Part shown: in pieces, positions 34,137 through 43,203 of the stretch
Numbering within the stretch: position 1 is the first letter of the stretch
How the letters are laid out: each line of letters begins with the position of its first letter
Origin: Micromonospora echinospora
GTDB lineage: Bacteria > Actinomycetota > Actinomycetes > Mycobacteriales > Micromonosporaceae
NCBI RefSeq assembly: GCF_900091495.1
Contig: NZ_LT607413.1
Span: 186,001-250,000 of the forward strand
Direction: 5' to 3'
Length of the DNA: 64,000 bases
Notes under the pieces: model-generated
Seen by the model: only the letters and a program-made list of their open reading frames with translations
What the model was told of the DNA's origin: nothing
The model's database searches: none
Program-made: the position numbers and the translations under genes

Positions 34137-35423
34137 TCAGCAGACCACGTACTCGGGGCTGACCAGGCCGGCGGCGATCAGCTTGCGGGGTTGCCCGGCC
34201 AACGGGGTCAGCGCGGCCCGGGTGCGGTCGCTCCACCGGTCGACCACCAGCAGCCGGGCCAGCGCGTCGACCCGCCCGTCAGGCGGCGCGGCCGACAGCC
34301 GGGCCAGCACCGTCGACGCCGCCATCCCCGCCAACGCGTCGGCCGTACGGAGCCGGGCCTGGAGCGACGAGGTGGTCAGCCAGGCTGCGCCGGCCGGCCA
34401 GCCGCCGACGCTCGGTGGCCGCAGCGGCACCTGGTCCAGCGCGGTCAGACCGGCGGTCAGCCGCCGCCGGCCCGCCTCGGGCAGGGCGGCCGGCCGGACG
34501 CCGAGCTGCCGCAGCGCGCCGACCAGCCACTCGACGGGCTGTTTGACCAGGGTGTCCCGGGTCTGCGCGAAGTCGGGCGCGGTGAGGATCCGGCGCAGGG
34601 TGGTGATCGTGTCCGGGCCGGCGAGGTCGGCCGGCGGCGGTAGGTCCGGACCGGCGAAGCGGAACCAGAGCCGGGCGGCCACGAACCGCGCGGTCTCCGG
34701 CCGGTCGGCCAGCAGTTGCGCGTACGAGCCGGCGTCGAAGGCGGCTCGCCGGCCGAGGATGGTCTTCGGGCCGGGATCGTGTCGGCGGGCCTCGAACCGG
34801 GCCGTGCCGGTACGGCGGTCCACCACCCAGCCGGTCAACGCCCGGGCCCCCTCCTTCACGTCCGCCTCGGTGTAGCCGCCGCCGTGGCCGAGGGTGAACA
34901 GCTCCATCAGCTCGCGGGCCAGGTTCTCGTTCGGGGCCTTCCGGGTGTTGCGCTGTCCGTCGAGCCAGAGGATCAGTGCCGGGTCACGGACCATCGCGTC
35001 CACCAGCGGCGGCAGCGGCCCCCGCCCGTACCGGCGCAACGTCTCCAACTGGCGGAGCATCAGCGGGGCGGACCTGACCTTCTGGACGCTGGTCGCCCAG
35101 TGGCCGTGCCAGAAGAAGAGCAGCTTCTCGCCGAGCTGGTCGTCGGTGGTGACCATCCGCTCCAGCCACCACTCGGTCAACCGGAGCACCTGCGCCCGGC
35201 GTTCCTGGTTGGCCTGCTGACGCTGCGCGCGGTCAGCCTCCCGGGTGAGCTGCGCGGCCGGGTCCGGCCCGAGGTCCGGCAGGGGGGACGCCGCCGCGCG
35301 GACGGCGAGCAGCCGGTCGAGCGTGGCCGCCACGCCGACCCGTTCCGCCCGGTCCACCTCGCCGGCGGTCGGCCCGAACGTGGCCCGCCGCAGCAGGTGG
35401 GCGACCGCTTCCCGCTCACTCAT
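34137..35423 (-). CDS. DUF1800 domain protein
   Basis: 428 residues. EAVAHLLRRATFGPT at the start, LLFFWHGHWATS, NENLARELMELFTLG and YTEADVKEGARALTGW are the DUF1800 hallmarks. It lacks an obvious signal peptide and may ride out with DUF1501 or stay inside. A TATCGT box (35431-35436) seven bases before ATG 35423 suggests a leaderless mRNA for the two-gene operon. Confidence 0.88.
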   Translation of the reverse strand: MSEREAVAHLLRRATFGPTAGEVDRAERVGVAATLDRLLAVRAAASPLPDLGPDPAAQLTREADRAQRQQANQERRAQVLRLTEWWLERMVTTDDQLGEKLLFFWHGHWATSVQKVRSAPLMLRQLETLRRYGRGPLPPLVDAMVRDPALILWLDGQRNTRKAPNENLARELMELFTLGHGGGYTEADVKEGARALTGWVVDRRTGTARFEARRHDPGPKTILGRRAAFDAGSYAQLLADRPETARFVAARLWFRFAGPDLPPPADLAGPDTITTLRRILTAPDFAQTRDTLVKQPVEWLVGALRQLGVRPAALPEAGRRRLTAGLTALDQVPLRPPSVGGWPAGAAWLTTSSLQARLRTADALAGMAASTVLARLSAAPPDGRVDALARLLVVDRWSDRTRAALTPLAGQPRKLIAAGLVSPEYVVC

Positions 35424-35508
35424 TCGATCGACGATAGCCGAGACGTGTTCGGGTACGGTACGGACGCGGTACGACCGCTGTGGGTGGTCCCCCGGTTAGT
35501 CTGCGTAC

Positions 35509-36075
35509 GTGGCAGACCTGGAATCCGTCGCCTGGCCGCCCGCCCCGATCAGGACCGAGCGCCTCGTGCTCCGTACGGCCGAGGCCCGGGACCGTGCGGC
35601 GTTCGTCGAGTTGTTCGCCTCGGCAGAGGTCGGCACCTACATCGGTGGCCCCCGATCGCGTGACGAGCTCGAACGCGCCGTGCCCGAGGTGCCCAGGCGG
35701 CGTCGCGGCCACTTCGTGGTCGATCTCGACGGAGCGATGATCGGCATGGTCACGCTCGATCGGCGCGACGCGGAGCGTCCCGACCACGTCGTGCCAGCTG
35801 CCGGCAGGGCCTCGCTGGGCTACATGTTCCTGCGGGAGGCGTGGGGACGCGGGTACGCCGCCGAGGCGTGTGTGGCGGCACTCGGCTGGTTCGCCGGCGC
35901 GTTCCCCGACGAGCCGGTGGTGCTCTGCACCCAGACCGCCAACGACCGCTCGATGCGCCTCGCGGCGAAGCTGGGGTTCACCGAGGTGGAGCGGTTCGAG
36001 GAGTACGGCGCCGAGCAGTGGCTCGGCGTGTGGTCCCCGGTCATGGGCAACCGGTCGCCCGAGTCGGTGCCATAG
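35509..36075 (+). CDS. GNAT N-acetyltransferase (RimJ/RimL-like)
   Basis: 188 residues. IRTERLVLRTAEARDRAAF is the RimJ-type beginning; SLGYMFLREAWGRGYAAEA is the acetyl-CoA loop and NDRSMRLAAKLGF the end of the fold. Target unknown (protein N terminus or antibiotic). The start GTG 35509 has TAGTCT at 35497-35502, six bases ahead, and no ribosome site; a leaderless transcript is likely. After it, bases 36076-36317 hold no gene that I can support. Confidence 0.85.
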   Translation: MADLESVAWPPAPIRTERLVLRTAEARDRAAFVELFASAEVGTYIGGPRSRDELERAVPEVPRRRRGHFVVDLDGAMIGMVTLDRRDAERPDHVVPAAGRASLGYMFLREAWGRGYAAEACVAALGWFAGAFPDEPVVLCTQTANDRSMRLAAKLGFTEVERFEEYGAEQWLGVWSPVMGNRSPESVP

Positions 36076-36317
36076 ACGCAGTGCGCGCCGTACGGCTGTG
36101 CCCCTGTTGCTTCCTGTCCAGCCGCCCCGTCTGTGCGGGCAGCTCCACAGCCTCCGTTGGGCACCCGTTCCGCCGGTAGCCGGACGTCGTCGAGCACCCG
36201 GCTGCGGCTCCACCACCGCCCACCGGGACCACGGACGGACCACGTCTTCCCAGGGCCCGCTGCCCCGCTCACCGGCGGCCGGTACGGCGTCTCCGTGACC
36301 CCGCCGGACCGGCCCGG

Positions 36318-36896
36318 TCAGTCCGCGCCGACCACCAGGACGCTGGCCTCCTCGTCGTCCAGGGCCGCGACGAGCTGTTCCAGCGTCGCCGGTCCCTCGT
36401 GGTCGAGGATCAGGACGGGGCGCAGGTCGTCACCGCAGGGCTCGCCCTCCGGGCTCAGCGCGGCCCGGTGACCGGGGCCCGGCAACAGCCCCGGCTGGTC
36501 GGCAAGGGCCGCCGGGTCGATCCGGATCTCGCGACGCAGCACGACGACCCGGCCGTCCGGGAGTTCCTCCAGCCCCAGCCCTGCGACGATCCGACGGAAC
36601 TCCTCGTCGTGGTGGCGTACCGCCTCGGTGGCGCGCTCCGGGAAGGTCACCAGCCGGACCACGAGCCGGTCGTCGGTGACCTCGACCCGGGCCCACAGGT
36701 CCATGGGGAGCAGGTAGAACACACCCTCCTCGCCCTCGTGACCGTAGTTGAACAGGGCGCAGGCGAGCTGTTCGTCGGCACCGCCCCGGGTGTCGACGCC
36801 CAACACGATGTTCACCTCGTCGGACTCGGACAGGGGCACGGCGGTGACCCACATCCGCACCGAGTCGTCACCGAAGTGGGGCAGCGAGGGGCTCAT
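36318..36896 (-). CDS. Hypothetical protein
   Basis: 192 residues, acidic, no signal peptide or membrane span. SESDEVNIVLGVDTRGGADEQLACALFNYG at the N-terminal side and LPMDLWARVEV look like a compact alpha/beta domain. I do not recognise a family. ATG 36896 is chosen over ATG 36908 because of position only. Codon use matches surrounding genes. Confidence 0.55.
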   Translation of the reverse strand: MSPSLPHFGDDSVRMWVTAVPLSESDEVNIVLGVDTRGGADEQLACALFNYGHEGEEGVFYLLPMDLWARVEVTDDRLVVRLVTFPERATEAVRHHDEEFRRIVAGLGLEELPDGRVVVLRREIRIDPAALADQPGLLPGPGHRAALSPEGEPCGDDLRPVLILDHEGPATLEQLVAALDDEEASVLVVGAD

Positions 36897-37054
36897 GCGA
36901 GTGATCACACCACAGACGTCCGACAGCGAGCTGACCGGCCGTTGGCGTTGGCTCTCCGACCCGTTCGGCTGGTTCGCGGACCGGTGATCCCACCCGACGG
37001 GTGGGCCGACACCCCGGCGGGGCCGCCCCGGCGGGGATCGGCTAGGAACGTCCC

Positions 37055-38617
37055 ATGCCCCGCTACCTGCTCTTTCCCGGTCGGCACCACCTGCTGACCC
37101 GGTTCCAGGCCGAGTACCTCCGCCGACTCGCGACCGACAGCGGTGACACCGCCACGGCCGGTGGCGGCGGTGGCGGTGGCGGTGGCGGGGTCACCGTGGT
37201 CTGGGCGGTCACCTCGGCCAACCACGAGAACACCCGACGCAACCCGGTCCCCTACCACCGGCGCGAGGCGGCGATCGAGCGGTTCAGCGTGCTCACCGGG
37301 CTCCGGTCGGTGGTGGTGCCGGTCTTCGACACCGCCGAGACCGACCGGTTCGCCGAGGTGACCCTGAAGAACGTGGCGGCGGCCACCGGGCGGGAGCTGA
37401 CCCCGGCCGACACCGTGGTCGCCTGCTCGACACCGGAGGTCGCCGCGATGTACGAGCGGCTCGGCTTCACCATCGCCGGCGTGGAGGCCGAGGTCGAGCC
37501 GACCCCCGCCCGGCCGTGGGACGTGCTGCTGCGGCTGGCCGCCGGGGACCCCGCCTGGCGGGAGCTGGCCCACCCCGCGACCGTCGACGTGTACCGCCGC
37601 TACCGGCTGGACGACCTGGTGCGGGCGGTGGTCAACGACCCGGTCGTCGGCGACGAGGGCGGCCTCACCGCCACCCGGGACTACCGGACGTACGCCGAGG
37701 CGTTCGCCGACGCCGCGCAGCGCAAGTGGTCGGCGGTCCGGGAGCACGTCCGGCCGGGGCGGATCGTCGACGTCGGCTGCGGCGCGGGAGCGGTGCTGGA
37801 ACTGGCCGACCGGGAGCCGGCGCTGCGGGAGAGCGACCTGATCGGCGTCGAGGTGGCCCGGCACCTGTTCGAGGAGTGCGTGCACAAGAAGGCGCAGGGC
37901 TTCTTCACCAACCCGAACGTCTTCTTCTACCGCCGTAACGTGCTCGGCGGGGCGGTGTTCGCGCCGCGCTCGGTGGACACCACGTTGACCTTCGCGCTGA
38001 CTCACGAGATCTGGTCGTACGGTGACCGGATGGCGTCGCTGCGCCGGTTCGTGCAGGCCATCTACGACCACACCGTGCCCGGCGGGGTGTGGATCAACAG
38101 CGACGTGTGCGGCCCGGACGGCCGGGACCGGACGGTGCGGTTGCGCCTGTCCACCGAGGACGGCACCAACCCGGCACGGCCCCGGACGGACCTGGCGTCC
38201 CTGCCGCCGGAGGAGGTGGCCGCGTACGTCGGCGGGCTGTCGACCCGGGCCCGGCTGGACCAGTTCGCCGTCGACTACCGGTTCCCGTTCACCTACCGCC
38301 CCGCGCCCGACGCGTCCGGGGCGGTCGTCGAGATGACGCTCGGCGACGCGATGGACTTCCTCACCCGCAAGGACTACACCGACAACTGGCTGTCGGAGAC
38401 CCGCGAGCAGTTCTGCGGCCTGGAGTACGCCGACTGGAAGGCGCTCCTCGCCGACGTCGGCTTCGAGGTCGACCCGGCGAGCGGCCCGAGCCGCAACGAC
38501 TGGATCGTCACCAACCGGCTCGCCCCGGTCGCCGGGCTCTCCACCCCGGACGGCCGACCGCTGGACTGGCCGGTCACCCACGTCTTCCTGGTCGCCCGCC
38601 GTCCGGTCAACACCTGA
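37055..38617 (+). CDS. Nucleotidyltransferase-like/SAM-methyltransferase fusion protein
   Basis: 520 residues. The N-terminal 160 resemble an NMN-adenylyltransferase-type domain: RYLLFPGRHHLLTRFQ resembles the nucleotide-binding first turn and ENTRRNPVPYHRREAAI resembles the ENPFTxxER segment. Within it a run of ten glycines (36-45) comes from a GGTGGC-type repeat at 37161-37188. From about 190 a methyltransferase follows with SAM loop IVDVGCGAGAVLEL (about 240-253) and a large insertion (FALTHEIWSYGDRMASLRRF). Substrate unknown. Whether the first domain is active is doubtful. A weak TAGGAA box is six bases before ATG 37055. It converges with the dehydrogenase gene. Confidence 0.7.
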   Translation: MPRYLLFPGRHHLLTRFQAEYLRRLATDSGDTATAGGGGGGGGGGVTVVWAVTSANHENTRRNPVPYHRREAAIERFSVLTGLRSVVVPVFDTAETDRFAEVTLKNVAAATGRELTPADTVVACSTPEVAAMYERLGFTIAGVEAEVEPTPARPWDVLLRLAAGDPAWRELAHPATVDVYRRYRLDDLVRAVVNDPVVGDEGGLTATRDYRTYAEAFADAAQRKWSAVREHVRPGRIVDVGCGAGAVLELADREPALRESDLIGVEVARHLFEECVHKKAQGFFTNPNVFFYRRNVLGGAVFAPRSVDTTLTFALTHEIWSYGDRMASLRRFVQAIYDHTVPGGVWINSDVCGPDGRDRTVRLRLSTEDGTNPARPRTDLASLPPEEVAAYVGGLSTRARLDQFAVDYRFPFTYRPAPDASGAVVEMTLGDAMDFLTRKDYTDNWLSETREQFCGLEYADWKALLADVGFEVDPASGPSRNDWIVTNRLAPVAGLSTPDGRPLDWPVTHVFLVARRPVNT

Positions 38618-38618
38618 C

Positions 38619-38704
38619 GGGTGGTAGCAGGGGCCCCCTGTTACCGCTTTTTGTCGTGCAGGGGTCCCCTGCTACCACCCACCCCCACACCCCCTGCTAC
38701 CGCC
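38619..38704. repeat. Nested GC-rich inverted repeats, bidirectional terminator
   Basis: Bases 38619-38637 and 38661-38680 form near-perfect inverted arms (GGGTGGTAGCAGGGG with CCCCTGCTACCACCC). Each arm is itself a small palindrome (CAGGGGNCCCCTG). A third partial arm, CCCCTGCTACCGCC at 38691-38704, includes the TAG stop of the minus-strand dehydrogenase. The loop holds a TTTTT run. It separates two convergent genes and resembles a dispersed repeat family that I recall from Micromonospora genomes. Confidence 0.75.
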
Positions 38705-39779
38705 CGGTGGCGACACGCGCCGGGCGCACACCACCCCGGGCGGCCTCCTCGCCGTACGGGGCGATGAACACCTTGTCGGCCTCGCCACCGCCCTGCGCCC
38801 GCAACGCGCGGGTCACCTCGTCCACGCCGTAGAACGCCGGCCGCAGCCGGTCCAGCCCGAGAGTCGGCAGCAGCCCCACCGCGCGGTGGTGGGTGTACGG
38901 GTTGATCACCGCCCCGACGATGGTCAGTTCCCGGGCGAAGATCTCGTTCGGGCGGATCCGTGCCTCGTCCTGCGGTCGGGCGACCCCGAAGACCAGGATG
39001 CGTCCGCCCCGGCTCGCCATCTCCACCGCCGATTCGAGGATCCGGGCCGAGCCGACCGCGTCGACCACGTACGGGAAGCCGAGGCCGTCGGTGTGGGCGC
39101 GGGCCGCCTCGGCGCTGCCCGGTTCGCCCGGGTCGAGGGCCGCGTCGGCGCCCATGCGCAGCGCCAGGTCCCGCCGGTCCGGGCGGGGGTCCATCACCAC
39201 GATCGGGGCGAGTCCGCGCGACCGGGCCAGCGCCACCATCATCGCCCCGGCCGGACCGGCCCCGTAGATCAGCACGGGCAGGCCGGAGCGGGGGTCGAGC
39301 TGGTCCATGCCGTGCACGCAGCACGCCAGCGGCTCGGTGAGCGCCCCGATCCAGGGCGGGGTGTCCGGCGGCAGCCGGTAGGCGATCCGGGCGGGCAGCA
39401 CCATCCGTCCGGTCATGCCACCGTCGAGGCGCACCCCGTAGCCCCGCTTGTGGTCGCAGAGGTGCTCCTGGCCGAGACGGCAGTAGACGCAGGTGGTGCA
39501 GTAGTCGTGCGGCTCGACGGTGACCAGGTCACCGGGGGTGAGCCGGTCGACGTCCGGTCCGACCTCCGTGACCCGGCCGCAGACCTCGTGGCCGAGCACC
39601 ACCGGGTAGGCCGCCGGGAAACTGCCGCCGACGATGTGGCTGTCGGTGCCGCAGACCCCGACGGCCAGCGGGGCGACGGCCACCTCGCCGGGACCGGGGG
39701 GACGGGTCGGCACCCGCTCGGTGCGGACGTCCCCGGGGCCGTGGCACCGTACGGCGAGGACGGTGTCAGCAGGCGGCAC
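38697..39779 (-). CDS. Zinc-dependent MDR dehydrogenase (threonine/sorbitol dehydrogenase-like)
   Basis: 360 residues. Catalytic zinc: GVCGTDSH and GHEVCG; structural zinc: the four cysteines of CTTCVYCRLGQEHLC. The nucleotide fold starts at VLIYGAGPAGAMMVAL. Start GTG 39779 has AAGGAGC 7 nt upstream and overlaps the end of the GntR gene by 14 bp. It oxidises a sugar alcohol, sugar or hydroxy acid. As last gene of the operon from 49293, it likely acts on an intermediate of the same pathway. Confidence 0.9.
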   Translation of the reverse strand: MPPADTVLAVRCHGPGDVRTERVPTRPPGPGEVAVAPLAVGVCGTDSHIVGGSFPAAYPVVLGHEVCGRVTEVGPDVDRLTPGDLVTVEPHDYCTTCVYCRLGQEHLCDHKRGYGVRLDGGMTGRMVLPARIAYRLPPDTPPWIGALTEPLACCVHGMDQLDPRSGLPVLIYGAGPAGAMMVALARSRGLAPIVVMDPRPDRRDLALRMGADAALDPGEPGSAEAARAHTDGLGFPYVVDAVGSARILESAVEMASRGGRILVFGVARPQDEARIRPNEIFARELTIVGAVINPYTHHRAVGLLPTLGLDRLRPAFYGVDEVTRALRAQGGGEADKVFIAPYGEEAARGGVRPARVATGR

Positions 39780-40467
39780 GCAGCAGCTCCTTGAGTCGTC
39801 GGATGTGCGCCCGCGCCGCCTCACCGGCGGCGTCCGGGTCACCGGAGCCGAGCGCCTCGAAGATGGCCTGGTGTTCGGCGACGGCCTGGACCATGCCGCC
39901 GGTGAGGCTGGTCGACCGCATCGCGATCATGACCCGCCCCTGGACGCCGTCGAGCATCCGGATCAGCACCGGGCTCTGCGCGGCCTGCCGGATCTCCCGG
40001 TGGAACGCCGCGTCGAGTTCGATGTGCCGGGCGAAGTCGCCGGCCTCGGCGACCTCCCGGTGCTCGGTGAGCAGGGCGAGCAGGCGGCGGCGCAGCGCCG
40101 GGGTGTAGCGTTCGGCGGCCAGCCGGGCGACCGCCCACTCCAGCGCCTCGCGGGCCTCGTAGAGGCTGACCAGTTCCTCGCCCTCGATCCGGGCGACGAC
40201 CGCGCCCCGGTTCATCTCCTCCCGGGCCAGGTCGTCCTGGACCAGCCGGATCACCGCGTCGCGGACCGGGCTGCGGCTGACCCGGAACTCCTCGGCCAGG
40301 GCGGGGACGCTGAGCCGGGCCCCGGGGCGCAGCTCCCCGGAGATGATCCGGTCCCGGAGGGTGCGGTAGATCAGCTCACCCACCCGCTCGCCGGTCTGGA
40401 GGTCGGTGTCCGGCGGGAGCACCGGCAGCGTCAGGGCGGACGACCCCGACGGGACTTGTGTCGTCAC
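39766..40467 (-). CDS. GntR-family (FadR/FCD) transcriptional regulator
   Basis: 233 residues. The winged helix YRTLRDRIISGELRPGARLSVPALAEEFRVSRSPVRDAVIRL is at about 30-75, followed by the all-helical FCD domain with the metal-binding pattern EAREALEWAVARLA, FHREIRQA and AEHQAIFEAL (Asp/His ligands). It would repress until a sugar acid or similar ligand binds. GTG 40467 follows GAGGTCACCA. Its gene is within the operon it likely controls; the operator candidate is the palindrome at 49318-49331. Confidence 0.88.
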   Translation of the reverse strand: MTTQVPSGSSALTLPVLPPDTDLQTGERVGELIYRTLRDRIISGELRPGARLSVPALAEEFRVSRSPVRDAVIRLVQDDLAREEMNRGAVVARIEGEELVSLYEAREALEWAVARLAAERYTPALRRRLLALLTEHREVAEAGDFARHIELDAAFHREIRQAAQSPVLIRMLDGVQGRVMIAMRSTSLTGGMVQAVAEHQAIFEALGSGDPDAAGEAARAHIRRLKELLRAAC

Positions 40468-40475
40468 TGGTGACC

Positions 40476-41384
40476 TCACTCGTGTGGCTGGGGCCCGTCG
40501 GGCACCGCGGCGAGGAAGGCGGCGGCGAACCGCCGGTAGTTCGCGGCGACCGTCGCCACCGCCCGGGGCCGGGCCAGGTCCCCGGCGAGCAGCCCGCGCA
40601 GTGCGTCCCACCAGATGCTACGTCCGATAGCGAAGCCGGTGAATCCAGCGCCGGCCGCATCGGTCAGCCACTGGTCGACCTGCGGCGCGGGGGCGTTCGC
40701 GCCGAGCAGGATGCACTCCCCGCCGGTCTCGGCGGCGATCCGGTCGGCGGTGCGGTAGTGCTCCGGCGCGGCGAGGTGCTCCAGTTTCCAGACGTCCACC
40801 GGCATGTCGGTGAGGATCTCGGTCATCGCCCGGTGCACCAGGGCGGGACGCAGTTCCCGGTCGAACCGTCCGCTGTCGCCGCCAACCGAGTCGAGCTGGG
40901 CGGGGGTGGGCGGCACGAGCAGCTCGAACAGGAACCGGCCACCGGCGTCGCGGGCGGCGGTGGCGACCTCGGCCAGTCGTTCCCGCTGCACCCGGTTGCC
41001 GTCGGCGTCGCCCTCCACGTTGTAGCGGACCAGCACCTTCGACAGGTCGGGGCGGTGGTGGTCCAGGTAGGACTTCAGGTCCGCCGGTTCGGTCTCGTAG
41101 ATCTCGCAGCCGCCCCGCTCCACCGGCATGCTGACGGTCACCCCGTGCGCGCGGGCCCGCTCGGGGACGCCCGCGCCGAGGGTGTCGTCGACGAGGATGC
41201 CGGCGTGCGCGGCGAGGCGCGGCTCGTCGGCCAGCGCGGCGAGCAGCCCCTCAGCCACCATGTGCTTGCCGTCGCAGATGGCCGCGCGCTGCGCGGGCGT
41301 GGCGGTCCCGGTGTGGCCGTAGAGCGCCTTGGTGAGCCAGGGCCGCTGGTCCACGGCGAGGATGAGCAGGTGCCGCTGGTTCAT
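40476..41384 (-). CDS. DUF2090 class I aldolase-like protein
   Basis: 302 residues. LLILAVDQRPWL, GILVDDTLGAGV, FELLVPPT, VDVWKLEHLA, CILLGANA and GFAIGRSIWWD fit DUF2090, the C-terminal domain of some IolC proteins, thought to be 2-deoxy-5-keto-gluconate-6-phosphate aldolases. The Lys in VWKLEH is the likely Schiff-base residue. The end of the barrel with AIGRSIWWD resembles the phosphate/anion site of YihT and LacD aldolases. It probably cleaves a ketose-phosphate made by the PfkA-like kinase of this operon; substrate is inferred. Confidence 0.8.
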   Translation of the reverse strand: MNQRHLLILAVDQRPWLTKALYGHTGTATPAQRAAICDGKHMVAEGLLAALADEPRLAAHAGILVDDTLGAGVPERARAHGVTVSMPVERGGCEIYETEPADLKSYLDHHRPDLSKVLVRYNVEGDADGNRVQRERLAEVATAARDAGGRFLFELLVPPTPAQLDSVGGDSGRFDRELRPALVHRAMTEILTDMPVDVWKLEHLAAPEHYRTADRIAAETGGECILLGANAPAPQVDQWLTDAAGAGFTGFAIGRSIWWDALRGLLAGDLARPRAVATVAANYRRFAAAFLAAVPDGPQPHE

Positions 41385-42385
41385 CGGGCGTCCTCCGAGA
41401 CGATGCAGGGCTTGAGGTAGTCACCGGCGACGAAGCGGGCGAAGGCGTCGGGCAGGTCGGCGAGGGCCAGCGGGACGGTCAGCCGGTCCCGCAGGGCCGC
41501 GCCGGAGTCCCGCAGCAGGTCCCAGTTCGCCTCGACCTCGCTGGTGGGGAAGTAGAACGAGCGGATGGTGAAGCAGTCGGTCCGCCGCCAGCGGGGCGTC
41601 GCCGGCATGGCGTACGGCTGGTCGGACTCGCCGAGCACGACGACCGCGCCGCCCGGGGCGACCACGCGCTGCGCGGTCTCCCGGGCGGCGGTGGCTCCGC
41701 TGACCTCGATCACCAGGTCGTACTGGTTCTCGGAGTCGAGGTCTTCGGCGGCCCGCGCGCCGAGCGCGACGGCGGTGGCCAGCCGGCCCTCGTGCGGGTC
41801 GGCAACGTCGACCGCGCCGACGCCGAACGCGCCGGCCACGGAGATCACCCCGAGCCCCAGCGGTCCGGCGCCGACGACCAGGGCTCGGTCCACCCCGTCG
41901 GGTTGGACGCGCTGCCACAGCCGCAGCGCGTGCGCGGCGGTGCCGACCGTGTCCAGGCCTAGCACCGCCGTGGTCAGCGGCACGTCGTCGGGGACCGGGA
42001 GCAGGCACCGGGCAGGTACGTCGACGTGCTCGGCGAAGCCGCCGTCGCGCTGCCAGCCGATCAGTTGGGTCAGCCGCAGGCACTGGTTGGTGCGCCCGGC
42101 CGCGCAGCGTCGGCAGGTGCCGCAGAAGACCGGGATGTAGACGATGGCGCGGGTGCCGGTGGGCAGGTCGACCCCGGCGCCGGTCTCGACGACGGTGCCG
42201 CCGATCTCGTGGCCGGGCACCACCGGCGAACCGGAGCGCAGCAGCCGCTTGTCCGAGCCGCACAGGGCGCAGACGTCGACGCGCAGGCGTACCTCGCCGT
42301 CGGCGACCGGGCCGAGGGTGACCGTGTCGAAGTCGATCCGGCCGTCGCCCGGGAACCGGGCACGGACGCTGGTGGTCGTCGTCAC
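41381..42385 (-). CDS. Zinc-dependent alcohol/polyol dehydrogenase
   Basis: 334 residues. Catalytic zinc region CALCGSDKRLL and GHEIGGTV; structural zinc Cys in CGTCRRCAAGRTNQC. The Rossmann turn is VVGAGPLGLGVISVAGAFG. It differs clearly from the other MDR enzyme at 38697. GTGA overlap with the permease and ATGA-type overlap with the aldolase show tight coupling. It probably oxidises an alcohol group of the imported compound. Confidence 0.9.
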   Translation of the reverse strand: MTTTTSVRARFPGDGRIDFDTVTLGPVADGEVRLRVDVCALCGSDKRLLRSGSPVVPGHEIGGTVVETGAGVDLPTGTRAIVYIPVFCGTCRRCAAGRTNQCLRLTQLIGWQRDGGFAEHVDVPARCLLPVPDDVPLTTAVLGLDTVGTAAHALRLWQRVQPDGVDRALVVGAGPLGLGVISVAGAFGVGAVDVADPHEGRLATAVALGARAAEDLDSENQYDLVIEVSGATAARETAQRVVAPGGAVVVLGESDQPYAMPATPRWRRTDCFTIRSFYFPTSEVEANWDLLRDSGAALRDRLTVPLALADLPDAFARFVAGDYLKPCIVSEDAR

Positions 42386-43203
42386 TTGACGGCACCTCCG
42401 GTGATTCCACGTACCAGCCACCGCTGCGCGAAGATCGTCAGCAGCAGCGCGGGCACTGAGATGAGCGTGCTGGCGGCCATCAACCCGCCGAAGTCGTTGG
42501 AGCCCTGCCCGATGAAGTTGAACGCGATGACGGTCAGCGGCAGGGTCCGGTCGTTCGCCAGGGCCAGCGCGAACAGGAAGTAGTTCCAGGAGAAGACGAA
42601 GCTGAGCGTCAGCGCGACGGAGACGCCCGGCATGGCCAGCGGCAGGACGACGCTGCGGAACCGCTGCCAGGTGCTGGCCCCGTCGATGAGCGTGGACTCC
42701 TCGATGCTGATCGGGATGTCCTCGAAGAACGGGATCAGCAGCCAGATGCAGAGCGGCAACGTGATGATCAGGTGCGCCACGATGAGCAGGGCGTAGTTGA
42801 GCCCGGTGTTCGACGGGGCGTCGATGCGGATGGAGAGGACGAACAGCGGCAGGACGAAGAGCACGCCCGGCGCCATCCGGGCGAGCAGCGTGACGAAGCC
42901 CAGCGTGTTGAGCTGCCGCCGGACCACCACGTACGCGGCGGGGGCGCCCAGCACCAAGCCGAGCAGCGTGGACCCACCGGCGACGACGAGGCTGTTGACG
43001 ATGTAGCGGCCGAACTCGAACCGCTCGAACAGGTTGGTGAAGTTCTCCAGCGTCAACGGCGAGCCCACGTCGAACAGGGAGCCGGTGATGTCGACGTTGC
43101 GCCGCAGCGACGACCAGAGCATGAACAGCACCGGACCGAAGAAGATCACGGCAAAGAAGGCGTACGCGGTGTAGACGCCGACCAGCCGCTTGCCCGTGTT
43201 CAC
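42382..43203 (-). CDS. ABC sugar transporter permease (MalG type)
   Basis: 273 residues with six spans; the EAA-like loop is EESTLIDGASTWQRFRSVVLPL. GTG 43203 overlaps the stop of the partner permease and is preceded by AAGGAGGG. It forms the importer with the genes 43200-44153 and 44161-45453; no ATPase gene is present. Confidence 0.92.
   Translation of the reverse strand: MNTGKRLVGVYTAYAFFAVIFFGPVLFMLWSSLRRNVDITGSLFDVGSPLTLENFTNLFERFEFGRYIVNSLVVAGGSTLLGLVLGAPAAYVVVRRQLNTLGFVTLLARMAPGVLFVLPLFVLSIRIDAPSNTGLNYALLIVAHLIITLPLCIWLLIPFFEDIPISIEESTLIDGASTWQRFRSVVLPLAMPGVSVALTLSFVFSWNYFLFALALANDRTLPLTVIAFNFIGQGSNDFGGLMAASTLISVPALLLTIFAQRWLVRGITGGAVK

Noticed and set aside
36076..36317. Possible small gene between the GNAT and the hypothetical gene
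   Set aside because: Open frames here lack a start signal, conserved motif or suitable composition.
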